DNA of 64,000 nt from Sphingobacterium paucimobilis HER1398 (GTDB lineage: Bacteria > Bacteroidota > Bacteroidia > Sphingobacteriales > Sphingobacteriaceae): NCBI RefSeq assembly GCF_000416985.1, contig NZ_ATDL01000014.1:248001-312000 (forward strand), in the 5' to 3' direction. The notes under the pieces were generated by a model that saw only the letters and a list, made by a program, of their open reading frames with translations, ran no database searches and was not told where the DNA came from. The translations under genes and the position numbers were made by a program. Shown here piece after piece: positions 17,937-25,225 of this stretch. How positions within the stretch are numbered: position 1 is the stretch's first letter; every line of letters starts with the position of its first letter.

Positions 17937-17962
17937 AAGGGTATATCCGATTACTTCTATTG

Positions 17963-18052
17963 AAGAGGATATCTACAATTTCAAAATACAGACAGGGGTT
18001 GCTTCGATTTGGAGAGATTTTTGTTCGTGTTTCGTTCTGAAGATATCCTCTT
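17963..18052 (+). repeat. 12-nt perfect inverted repeat upstream of murA
   Basis: AAGAGGATATCT (17963-17974) and AGATATCCTCTT (18041-18052) are exact reverse complements separated by 66 nt. The element fills most of the gap between the DUF4290 gene and murA, ending 63 nt before the murA start. There is no T tract, so it is not a simple terminator. It may be a leader structure or a binding site pair. Confidence 0.5.
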
Positions 18053-18115
18053 GTTGTATATGTATTGAAGGGGCTTAGAAATTAGCTATATCTATATTCA
18101 TTATAAAATTAATAT

Positions 18116-19441
18116 ATGAACGCATTTGAAATTCACGGTGGGAAGCCGTTAAAGGGAGAAATAATACCTCAGGGAGCAAAGAATGAAGCATTACAAATTC
18201 TATCAGCAGTATTGCTGACCGAAGAAAAAATGACGATAAGCAATATTCCCGATATAAAGGATGTTAATAAGTTGATTGACTTGTTGCGTTCTTTAGGTGT
18301 AGTTGTGAATCAATTGAATAAGGATACATATGAATTTCAGGCTAAAGATATAAATATAGATTACTTTACTTCTGAAGAGTTCAAGCAGAAGGGTGGAAGT
18401 TTACGGGGATCAATCATGATCGTAGGTCCCCTATTAGCTCGATTCGGTAAAGCTGCTATTCCCAAACCGGGAGGAGACAAGATTGGCCGTAGGAGATTAG
18501 ATACCCACTTTTTAGGATTTGAGAAATTAGGTGCGAAATTTGTTTATGACGCTGACAATCATTTTTTCAATGTGGATGCGACTGCACTGAAAGGTACCTA
18601 TATTTTGCTAGACGAGGCCTCTGTTACAGGAACGGCCAATATTATTATGGCCGCTGTTTTGGCAAAAGGGACAACTACTATCTATAATGCAGCTTGCGAA
18701 CCTTATTTGCAACAGTTATGCAAGATGTTGAATCGTATGGGGGCTAATATTTCCGGAATAGGTTCTAACTTGTTGACTATTGAAGGAGTTGATTCACTGG
18801 GAGGTACGGAGCACCGTATGTTGCCTGATATGATCGAGATAGGTTCTTTTATTGGTTTGGCAGCAATGACGGGATCCGAAATTACCATTAAAAATGTAGC
18901 CTATAAAGAATTGGGTATTATTCCTACGGTATTTTCCCGTTTAGGTATTAAAATGGAACTGAAAGGAGATGATATTTTTATTCCAGCGCAGGACAGCTAC
19001 GAGATAGATACTTTTATTGATGGTTCTATTTTAACGATATCGGACGCCCCATGGCCTGGTTTTACGCCCGATCTTTTGAGTATTGTATTAGTGACTGCTA
19101 TTCAAGCGAAAGGAAATGTATTGATACATCAAAAGATGTTTGAAAGCAGGTTGTTCTTTGTGGATAAATTGATCGATATGGGGGCGCAGATTATTTTATG
19201 TGACCCACATCGTGCTACAGTTATTGGTTTGAATAAGCAAACTCAACTTAGAGGGATACAAATGTCTTCTCCTGATATACGAGCCGGAGTTTCCTTGTTG
19301 ATAGCAGCATTATCAGCACAAGGTAAGTCAACAATATTTAATATTGAACAGATCGAGCGTGGTTATCAGGATATCGAACAGCGTCTGGTGGCATTAGGTG
19401 CTGATATAAAGCGGGTTGAAGCACAGCCAATGGGACATTGA
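18116..19441 (+). CDS. murA: UDP-N-acetylglucosamine 1-carboxyvinyltransferase, Asp-type active site
   Basis: 441 residues, usual for MurA. The opening FEIHGGKPLKGEIIPQGAKNEALQ has the conserved substrate-binding Lys-Asn pair, and the protein continues through DEASVTGTANIIMAA and PDMIEIGSFIGLAAM. The active-site loop reads KPGGDKIGRRRLDTH: position 121 is Asp where E. coli MurA has Cys115 in PGGCAIG. Asp at this site is known to keep activity while removing the cysteine alkylated by fosfomycin. The enzyme transfers enolpyruvate to UDP-GlcNAc in the first step of peptidoglycan synthesis. It follows the DUF4290 gene, as elsewhere in the phylum. Confidence 0.96.
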   Translation: MNAFEIHGGKPLKGEIIPQGAKNEALQILSAVLLTEEKMTISNIPDIKDVNKLIDLLRSLGVVVNQLNKDTYEFQAKDINIDYFTSEEFKQKGGSLRGSIMIVGPLLARFGKAAIPKPGGDKIGRRRLDTHFLGFEKLGAKFVYDADNHFFNVDATALKGTYILLDEASVTGTANIIMAAVLAKGTTTIYNAACEPYLQQLCKMLNRMGANISGIGSNLLTIEGVDSLGGTEHRMLPDMIEIGSFIGLAAMTGSEITIKNVAYKELGIIPTVFSRLGIKMELKGDDIFIPAQDSYEIDTFIDGSILTISDAPWPGFTPDLLSIVLVTAIQAKGNVLIHQKMFESRLFFVDKLIDMGAQIILCDPHRATVIGLNKQTQLRGIQMSSPDIRAGVSLLIAALSAQGKSTIFNIEQIERGYQDIEQRLVALGADIKRVEAQPMGH

Positions 19442-19478
19442 TAAATTGTCTGAATAATGTTAATTAATTGAAATAGAC

Positions 19479-19508
19479 TTTGTTTTTTAAAAAGCAATTC
19501 TATTTTTG
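19479..19508 (+). promoter_or_regulatory. Promoter of the YceI-like gene
   Basis: TTTG (19479-19482), 18 nt, then TATTTTTG (19501-19508) matches the Bacteroidota consensus TTTG...TAnnTTTG. The predicted start of transcription is near 19515, which supports ATG 19543 as the true start. Confidence 0.65.
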
Positions 19509-19542
19509 TAAAAATAAACGTTTAAACATATATTATCAGAAA

Positions 19543-20172
19543 ATGAAAAAATTAGTTTTATTCTCAGCTGCAGCAGCAATGGTCCTTGCTTCTTGTGCTG
19601 GAAATCCTGAAGGTAAAAAAGCTGAAACCAAAGACTCCGTAGCTACTGTAGACAAGGTGGCCGGGGTTGCCTATGTGGTGGATACGGAAGCGAGCCAAAT
19701 CATGTGGAAGGGAACAAAAGTTTCTGGTTTCCATGAAGGAACTGTAAAAGTGAAATCAGGTGAGTTGAATGTGGACAATGGCGCAGTAACTGGTGGAAAC
19801 TTTGTATTGGACATGAGTACAATTTCAGCTACAGATTTAGAAGGAGAATATAAAGATAAATTAGACGGGCATTTAAAAGCAGACGATTTCTTTGGCGTAG
19901 CTACCCATCCCGAGGCAAGTTTCACTATTACTGAAGTAAAAGCTGGAGCAACTGCAAATGATGTTGTGATTTCAGGTAATTTGGTGATCAAAGGAACTCC
20001 AAAAAACATCACTTTTGATGCGAAAGTTGAAGAAATTACAGATACTACAGTAAAAACCTCTGCGGACTTTAATATCTTACGTGAAGATTGGGGAGTAAGT
20101 TACGAAGGAAAGAAAGATGATTTAATCTCTAAAGAGATTAACTTCCGTGTTAATATCGTTGCTAACAAGTAA
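19543..20172 (+). CDS. YceI-family lipoprotein
   Basis: 209 residues from ATG 19543, preferred over 19480 because it starts a lipoprotein signal (MKKLVLFSAAAAMVLASC, lipidated Cys18) and lies just downstream of a good promoter. Residues about 44-208 form a YceI domain: VVDTEASQIMWKGTKVSGFHEGTVKVKSG, then GHLKADDFFGVATHPEASFTIT and VISGNLVIKGTPKNITFDAKV. YceI proteins are lipocalin-like barrels that bind isoprenoid or other lipids in the periplasm. The gene forms a single transcript with its own promoter and a terminator at 20196-20230. Confidence 0.93.
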   Translation: MKKLVLFSAAAAMVLASCAGNPEGKKAETKDSVATVDKVAGVAYVVDTEASQIMWKGTKVSGFHEGTVKVKSGELNVDNGAVTGGNFVLDMSTISATDLEGEYKDKLDGHLKADDFFGVATHPEASFTITEVKAGATANDVVISGNLVIKGTPKNITFDAKVEEITDTTVKTSADFNILREDWGVSYEGKKDDLISKEINFRVNIVANK

Positions 20173-20195
20173 TTAATACGTAAATAAGAAAACAG

Positions 20196-20230
20196 AAAGC
20201 GCTTGTAAATTTTACGAGCGCTTTTTGTTT
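20196..20230 (+). terminator. Intrinsic terminator of the YceI-like gene
   Basis: Stem AGCGCTTGTA / TACGAGCGCT with a short A/T loop, followed by TTTTTGTTT, begins 26 nt after the stop. Confidence 0.85.
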
Positions 20231-20298
20231 TACGAATGAACTCGTCAGATAAATTGATACCAAGAATGCTAGGAGGAAATGGTTTTAGTAAAAGGATA

Positions 20299-20331
20299 TA
20301 AAAAAAAGGCTAATCTTCTGATTAGCCTTTT
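20299..20331 (-). terminator. Intrinsic terminator of the tRNA-Gly/tRNA-Leu transcript
   Basis: GGCTAATC (20308-20315), loop TTCT, GATTAGCC (20320-20327). On the minus strand the stem is followed by a run of seven or more T, only a few bases past the tRNA-Leu 3' end. Confidence 0.85.
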
Positions 20332-20332
20332 G

Positions 20333-20417
20333 TACCTAGGGCGGGAATCGAACCCGCACTCCCTTAACGGGAACAGGATTTTAAGTCCTGCGTGTCTACC
20401 AGTTCCACCACCTAGGC
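20333..20417 (-). tRNA. tRNA-Leu (anticodon TAA)
   Basis: The minus strand begins GCCTAGGTGGTGGAACTGG and folds into a class II cloverleaf with a long variable arm (TTCCCGTTAAGGGA). The anticodon loop is CTTAAAA between CAGGA and TCCTG, giving anticodon TAA for Leu. The T arm is GCGGGTTCGATTCCCGC. Acceptor GCCTAGG pairs with CCTAGGT with one G-T pair. The CCA end is not encoded. It lies 5 nt downstream of tRNA-Gly. Confidence 0.95.
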
Positions 20418-20422
20418 AACTG

Positions 20423-20495
20423 AGCGAAAGACGAGATTCGAACTCGCGACCCCAACCTTGGCAAGGTTGTGCTCTACCAACTGAGCTACTTTCGC
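20423..20495 (-). tRNA. tRNA-Gly (anticodon GCC)
   Basis: The minus strand begins GCGAAAGTAGCTCAGTTGG. Acceptor GCGAAAG pairs with CTTTCGC, D arm GCTC/GAGC, anticodon stem CAACC/GGTTG with loop TTGCCAA giving GCC for Gly, T arm GCGAG TTCGAAT CTCGT. The CCA end is not encoded. It is transcribed together with tRNA-Leu. Confidence 0.96.
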
Positions 20496-20564
20496 TTGAC
20501 GTGGTGCAAATATAGAGTAATAATGCAATTCTGCAAAGAAAAAAGTGAAAAATAAAAACTTACA

Positions 20565-21041
20565 TTAAACCCTTATTTTCTCAAAAATAAGAGCATTCTC
20601 ATAACCCTTGCTTTGCAGATAGCGTATGAGCTTGGCTTTATCCTGTATAGTAAGTTGTTGAATATCTCCGTTTATTTTCTTTTCGATAATAGTTGTCAAC
20701 TTTTGCTCATACTCATCGAGATCGATTTGTTGTAGCGCCGCTTTTATTAAAGGAGGAGATACCCGTTTTGCTTTAAGATGCTGTTGTATCTTGATTTTTC
20801 CCCAGCCCTTGATTCTGAATTTCCCCAGAACAAAAGCGGTAGCGAAGCGTTCTTCATTTAGAAAATTGGTCGCTATCAATTCGCTGATTATTTGTTCCAC
20901 ATCCTCCAGGTGTAATCCCCATTCGTAGAGCTTGTCTCTTACCTCTTGTTGGGATCTTTCCTGATAGGCACAATAGGCCTCTGCTTTTAATTTTGCTTGA
21001 TGCGGCGTGAATACTTTTTTATGTGGGCGCTGCTCTTCCAT
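20565..21041 (-). CDS. recX: Regulatory protein RecX
   Basis: 158 residues, normal for RecX. Family helix repeats are visible: AYCAYQERSQQEVRDKLYEWG near the start, FLNEERFATAFVLGKFRIKGWGKIKIQQHLKAKRVS in the middle, and IRYLQSKGYENALIFEKI at the end. RecX binds and inhibits the RecA filament. recA is not nearby. It lies upstream of the two tRNA genes on the same strand with a gap of about 70 nt. Confidence 0.9.
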   Translation of the reverse strand: MEEQRPHKKVFTPHQAKLKAEAYCAYQERSQQEVRDKLYEWGLHLEDVEQIISELIATNFLNEERFATAFVLGKFRIKGWGKIKIQQHLKAKRVSPPLIKAALQQIDLDEYEQKLTTIIEKKINGDIQQLTIQDKAKLIRYLQSKGYENALIFEKIRV

Positions 21042-21159
21042 TCTACAAACTTATGTAAAAGCATAGGATAATTCACTTTTACTTATTAAAAATAATGATG
21101 AAATTTGTTGCTTATTCAGAAGTTGTTTTCAACTCCTCACTATTCGTTAATTCTTAGCT

Positions 21160-23592
21160 ATGTATACATTAGATACGATTCTTCCGCATATCGGTAGCCG
21201 TAAGAGTCACTTAACCTCGCCGCATGCCACTTTTTCTGCATTAGCTTATGATACGCGAAAAATTAGAATAGGGAAGGACAGTCTTTTTTTTGCCTTGGTT
21301 CAACAAAGAGATGGACACCGCTATATAGAGGAAGCCTATGCAAAGGGTGTTCGGAATTTTGTGATATCCGATAATGATTTCGATATCTCCCCATATATAG
21401 ACGCAAATTTTGTTTGGGTAGAAAATGCGCTTCGAGCATTACAGCAATTAGCTGCCTATCACCGCAACCATTTCTCGATTCCAGTAATTGGAATAACAGG
21501 AAGCAATGGGAAGACCATAGTTAAGACTTGGCTTCATCAATTACTAGCACCGGAGTACAATTGCTATCAGAGTCCCAAAAGCTATAATTCTCAACTGGGC
21601 GTCGCGTTATCATTATGGAATCTTACAAAAGAGCATAACTTGGCCCTTATCGAAGCCGGTATTAGTAAAGTGGGAGAAATGGACGCTTTGCAGGATATAA
21701 TACGTCCGACGTTGGGCATACTGACAGGAATAGGCCCTGCCCATCAAGAAGGATTTGATTCGGAAAAACAAAAGATAGGCGAAAAATTGAAACTATTCAA
21801 AGAAGTAAAGACTGTTGTGGTACCGTCCGCAGCATTATCCTCTGCTTCATTCATCGATTCCAACTATATCACATGGGGAGATCAACAGACTGATAACTTA
21901 AGACTTTTAAAAGTACAGAAGGATAAAGAGACAACCATACTAATGTTACGTTATGGAGCTTTAGAATATGCTATGACTGTTCCATTTATTGACAAGGCTT
22001 CCATTGATAACGTATTGACTTGTACGTTGGTCATGTTGACTCTGGGATATGAAATGGAGGTCATTAGAAAGCGTATAGCCTGGCTACGCCCCTTGGAGAT
22101 GAGGTTACAGCTGAAAAAAGGCAAACACAATAGTAACATCATAGATGATACATACTCCAATGATCTAGCCTCTTTACAGATAGCTTTGGATTTTTTGGAA
22201 CAACAGAACCAAAGTCCCGTAAAAAAGCTGGTTTTAAGTGACTTTGAGGGAGAAGAATGGACTCCCTCTTCTATCATAAGATTGGCCCAACTGCTTAATG
22301 TACAATCCTTGAGTCAGGTAATTCTTGTGGGAAATAGATTGACCAGTCTACAGCAGCACCTCGTTGCCCCCTCTTTATTGTTCGAATCGACAGATAAACT
22401 AATAGATTCTCTAGAACAATTAGATTTAAAGGATAGTGTTTTACTGTTGAAAGGAGGACGTAGATTTGAATTAGAAAGGCTTAGTCGTCTGTTGGTCGAG
22501 AAATCGCATGATACCGTCTTGGAAATCAATTTAAAGGCATTGGAAAACAATCTTTCACAGTATCGTTCGTGCCTTAAAAAGGGCGTGCGTATGATGACGA
22601 TGGTTAAAGCTTTTTCATACGGTAGTGGCAGTTTTGAAATTGCGAATATGTTGCAGTTTAGTAAAGTTGATTACCTTACTGTTGCTTTTGTCGATGAAGG
22701 AGCAGAGTTACGACGGGGAGGTATTAGTCTGCCTATTATGGTTCTTAGTCCGCATAAGAGTACGTTTGACGATATCCTGCTATATCGTTTAGAACCTGAG
22801 ATCTACTCCTTAAGGATACTGAAAGCATTCGTAGCTTTTCTAAAAGAACGGGAAATGGAAGCATATCCTATACACTTGAAGTTGGATACAGGAATGCACA
22901 GATTAGGATTTATGGAAGGAGAAATAGAGGAAGCTTTGGCGATCATTGCTGCCCATACGCAGCTTCGTGTAGCCACGGTATTTTCCCATTTGGCCGGAGC
23001 AGGAAATGAAGAGCTAAAAGATTTTTCGACACAGCAGATAGCACTATTTAAGCGCATGTCGAACCAAGTTGAAACCACTTTAGGGTATACCGTGATAAAA
23101 CATATCTGTAACACTTCAGGTATAGTTCATCACCCCGAAGCCCACTTTGATATGGTGCGATTAGGGATCGGGGCATACGGATTTGATATGGCCCCCAACA
23201 GTCTGTCGTTGCAAGAAGTAGGAAGCTTGAAAACTACGATCACACAGATTAAAGAACTATCTGCCGGCGAGACCGTAGGCTATGATAGAAAAGGAGTGTT
23301 ACAGCGCCATTCAAGAATAGCCACCGTAAAAATAGGCTATGCAGACGGCTATGATAGGAGATTGGGCAATGGAGTAGGAAAGATGGCTATTAACAATAGT
23401 CTTGTTCCTACCGTAGGAAATATATGTATGGATATGTGTATGCTAGATGTAACCGATATAGTAGCGAGAGAAGGAGACGAAGTATTGGTATTTCCTGATA
23501 TATATCAATCTGCAAAAAATATAGGAACTATTCCTTATGAATTGTTAACAGGTATTTCATCTCGTGTAAAAAGAGTGTATTTTTACGAGTAA
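21160..23592 (+). CDS. MurF-alanine racemase fusion (bifunctional)
   Basis: 810 residues joining two enzymes. The first 440 resemble MurF: Mur ligase N domain, GITGSNGKTIVKTWLHQLL (ATP loop), SYNSQLGVALSLWN and EAGISKVGEMDALQDI, then a C domain with IIDDTYSNDLASLQIALDFL. Residues about 450-810 are alanine racemase: MMTMVKAFSYGSGSFE with the PLP-binding Lys near 482, HLKLDTGMHRLGF, VGYDRKG with the catalytic Tyr near 708, and IGYADGYDRRLGNG. The fusion is known in Bacteroidota and couples D-Ala supply to D-Ala-D-Ala addition onto the UDP-MurNAc-tripeptide. The DUF502 gene follows after 2 nt. Confidence 0.95.
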   Translation: MYTLDTILPHIGSRKSHLTSPHATFSALAYDTRKIRIGKDSLFFALVQQRDGHRYIEEAYAKGVRNFVISDNDFDISPYIDANFVWVENALRALQQLAAYHRNHFSIPVIGITGSNGKTIVKTWLHQLLAPEYNCYQSPKSYNSQLGVALSLWNLTKEHNLALIEAGISKVGEMDALQDIIRPTLGILTGIGPAHQEGFDSEKQKIGEKLKLFKEVKTVVVPSAALSSASFIDSNYITWGDQQTDNLRLLKVQKDKETTILMLRYGALEYAMTVPFIDKASIDNVLTCTLVMLTLGYEMEVIRKRIAWLRPLEMRLQLKKGKHNSNIIDDTYSNDLASLQIALDFLEQQNQSPVKKLVLSDFEGEEWTPSSIIRLAQLLNVQSLSQVILVGNRLTSLQQHLVAPSLLFESTDKLIDSLEQLDLKDSVLLLKGGRRFELERLSRLLVEKSHDTVLEINLKALENNLSQYRSCLKKGVRMMTMVKAFSYGSGSFEIANMLQFSKVDYLTVAFVDEGAELRRGGISLPIMVLSPHKSTFDDILLYRLEPEIYSLRILKAFVAFLKEREMEAYPIHLKLDTGMHRLGFMEGEIEEALAIIAAHTQLRVATVFSHLAGAGNEELKDFSTQQIALFKRMSNQVETTLGYTVIKHICNTSGIVHHPEAHFDMVRLGIGAYGFDMAPNSLSLQEVGSLKTTITQIKELSAGETVGYDRKGVLQRHSRIATVKIGYADGYDRRLGNGVGKMAINNSLVPTVGNICMDMCMLDVTDIVAREGDEVLVFPDIYQSAKNIGTIPYELLTGISSRVKRVYFYE

Positions 23593-23594
23593 TT

Positions 23595-24191
23595 ATGTTA
23601 AGGAAGATTTTTCAACGGTTACTGTATTATTTGATTAAGGGCACGCTGGTCGTTGTTCCTTTAGCAGGTGCAGTTTTTTTAATTGTGTGGATCGTTGCGT
23701 CACTGGACAACGCATTGAATATTACCCAGCATTTTTTAGAGGATGAACAGGGGCATCCCTTATATATCCCCGGAATCGGTATCCTTACGGTCATCGTACT
23801 ATTGATTATCGTAGGGATAGTATTTACGACGTTAGTGACAGCACCTATTAAAAGCTGGTTGAACAGAACGGTGAATAGAATTCCGTTGTTCAATACCTTA
23901 TACTCTTCGATTAAGGATTTCACCGAAGCTTTTGTAGGAGATGCGAAGAAATTCAACGAGCCTGTATTAGTAGAAGTGAATGAAACCGGATTGAAAAAAA
24001 TAGGTTTCCTCACCCAAAAAGAGTTGGGGAAGTTGGGGTTGCCTAACGAAGTAATTGTATATTTTCCATATTCCTATTCGTTTGCCGGTCAGGTTGTGAT
24101 CGTCCATTCTTCACGTGTTACCAAATTGAATATGACTGCTACTGATGCTATGAAATTAGTCGTCTCTGGTGGTGTGTCAGGAATTGAGTAA
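23595..24191 (+). CDS. DUF502-family membrane protein
   Basis: 198 residues with two hydrophobic segments (about 15-37 and 54-78) and the DUF502 pattern: GTLVVVPLAGAVFLIVWI, GIGILTVIVLLIIVGIVFTT, then NRIPLFNTLYSSIKDFTEAF and a C-terminal soluble part ending near DAMKLVVSGG. The family is widespread, sits in the inner membrane and has no established function. It begins 2 nt after the murF-alr gene and 5 nt before the next gene, so the three form an operon. Confidence 0.88.
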   Translation: MLRKIFQRLLYYLIKGTLVVVPLAGAVFLIVWIVASLDNALNITQHFLEDEQGHPLYIPGIGILTVIVLLIIVGIVFTTLVTAPIKSWLNRTVNRIPLFNTLYSSIKDFTEAFVGDAKKFNEPVLVEVNETGLKKIGFLTQKELGKLGLPNEVIVYFPYSYSFAGQVVIVHSSRVTKLNMTATDAMKLVVSGGVSGIE

Positions 24192-24196
24192 GTACC

Positions 24197-24799
24197 ATGT
24201 CGACATTTCTAAGGCGTATATTTAATAAAGAAGTGCCCAGAGAGGACGAGCTTTTACAGTTGGAGTCCAAGCTGTCTTTGGAGCGTAGCAAATTGGATGT
24301 GCAGCTGTTGTCGGCGCATTTTGAAGATGAAAAACCGATTCCTCCTGGTTTCAATAACTATATGCAGGCTGCGATTAATGCTCAGGCAGGCGATAAGATC
24401 CCATTGATGGAAGAACAGCATAATCTGGAACGCTATATTGCATTTTATAGGTATTATAAGGGAGATGAAATTCTCGTTCAATATGATTTCCCCTTAGAAG
24501 CGCAACAGTTTAGTATTTTCCCTTTTATATTATTTCCATTAATTCAAAATGCCCTCCATTATGGATATCATGTCGGAGCAAAGTTTCCCCTGCGAATAAA
24601 AGGACGAGTTAGGGGAAATTATTTAATACTGGAAGTGAGTAACAGAGTCAATCACCACGTTCAAGATCAGAGTAAGATGGAGTTGATTCGACTTTTCAAG
24701 TCTCGATTAGAACAAGAATACCCTGAGCGATACGAGTTAATTTTGAATAGTAACAGTAATATCTTCCGTTCTTCATTACGCTTGCAGTTATTGGATTGA
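24197..24799 (+). CDS. Degenerate LytS-type histidine-kinase-like protein
   Basis: 200 residues with no signal peptide or membrane segment. The middle resembles the transmitter region of LytS/YehU-type kinases: LMEEQHNLERYIAFYRYYKGDE matches the helix before the ATPase, and FPFILFPLIQNALHYGYH is a clear N-box (PLxxNAxxxG). The region where the phospho-accepting PHFLFN motif should lie reads LLSAHFEDEKPIPPGFNNYM instead, and no glycine-rich G-box is visible. The protein may bind another kinase or nucleotide but probably does not phosphorylate itself. It is the last gene of the murF-alr, DUF502 operon. The assignment is by pattern only. Confidence 0.55.
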   Translation: MSTFLRRIFNKEVPREDELLQLESKLSLERSKLDVQLLSAHFEDEKPIPPGFNNYMQAAINAQAGDKIPLMEEQHNLERYIAFYRYYKGDEILVQYDFPLEAQQFSIFPFILFPLIQNALHYGYHVGAKFPLRIKGRVRGNYLILEVSNRVNHHVQDQSKMELIRLFKSRLEQEYPERYELILNSNSNIFRSSLRLQLLD

Positions 24800-24922
24800 A
24801 ACCTTAAAATTATGTTAATATTAATGTAATTATTTTATAACAATTGATTTTTAAAAACACATTTAGTTATATTTATATAGGAGTTATTAAATAACTAATT
24901 GTCGGATTTAAATACGTTTAAA

Positions 24923-25189
24923 ATGATCGGAACATTAATAGAAAAGGAAAGCATCAATAATTACAAAATTATCGCCGCAGAGGACAACAGAGTGGAGGAG
25001 TTATGCGGTAAATTGAAAGATGCACAACGTTTGGGAAATGAGTTTAAATCGAAAGTGACCATTGTGTTCAATACAGAAGATGGCCCTATGCGGATAGAGA
25101 CGACAGTATGGTCTCTAACGGATAAATACATACAAATAAAAAGTGGTGTACTAATCCCATTATCTTCCATTATATCTGTCGAGTATTAA
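24923..25189 (+). CDS. Small conserved-type hypothetical protein
   Basis: 88 residues from ATG 24923 (MIGTLIEKESINNYKIIAAEDN); an in-frame TTG at 24899 would add eight. I do not recognise the family. It is charged, with an alternating beta-like second half (KVTIVFNTEDGPMRIETTVWSLTDKY) ending IPLSSIISVEY, so it is probably a small soluble beta-rich protein. It has no signal peptide or Cys-rich motif. It lies 123 nt after the histidine-kinase-like gene and is closed by a strong terminator. Confidence 0.6.
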   Translation: MIGTLIEKESINNYKIIAAEDNRVEELCGKLKDAQRLGNEFKSKVTIVFNTEDGPMRIETTVWSLTDKYIQIKSGVLIPLSSIISVEY

Positions 25190-25190
25190 A

Positions 25191-25219
25191 AAAAAGGTCC
25201 AATATTTTGGACCTTTTTT
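25191..25219. terminator. Bidirectional intrinsic terminator
   Basis: GGTCCAA (25196-25202), loop TATT, TTGGACC (25207-25213), flanked by an A run on the left and a T run on the right. It lies between two convergent genes and serves both strands. Confidence 0.9.
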
Positions 25220-25225
25220 AATGCC

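Noticed and set aside
20279..20515. A 78-codon plus-strand open frame (LGRESNPHS, RRDSNSRP).
   Set aside because: It runs antisense through tRNA-Leu and tRNA-Gly, and these peptide patterns are typical of false frames over tRNA genes.
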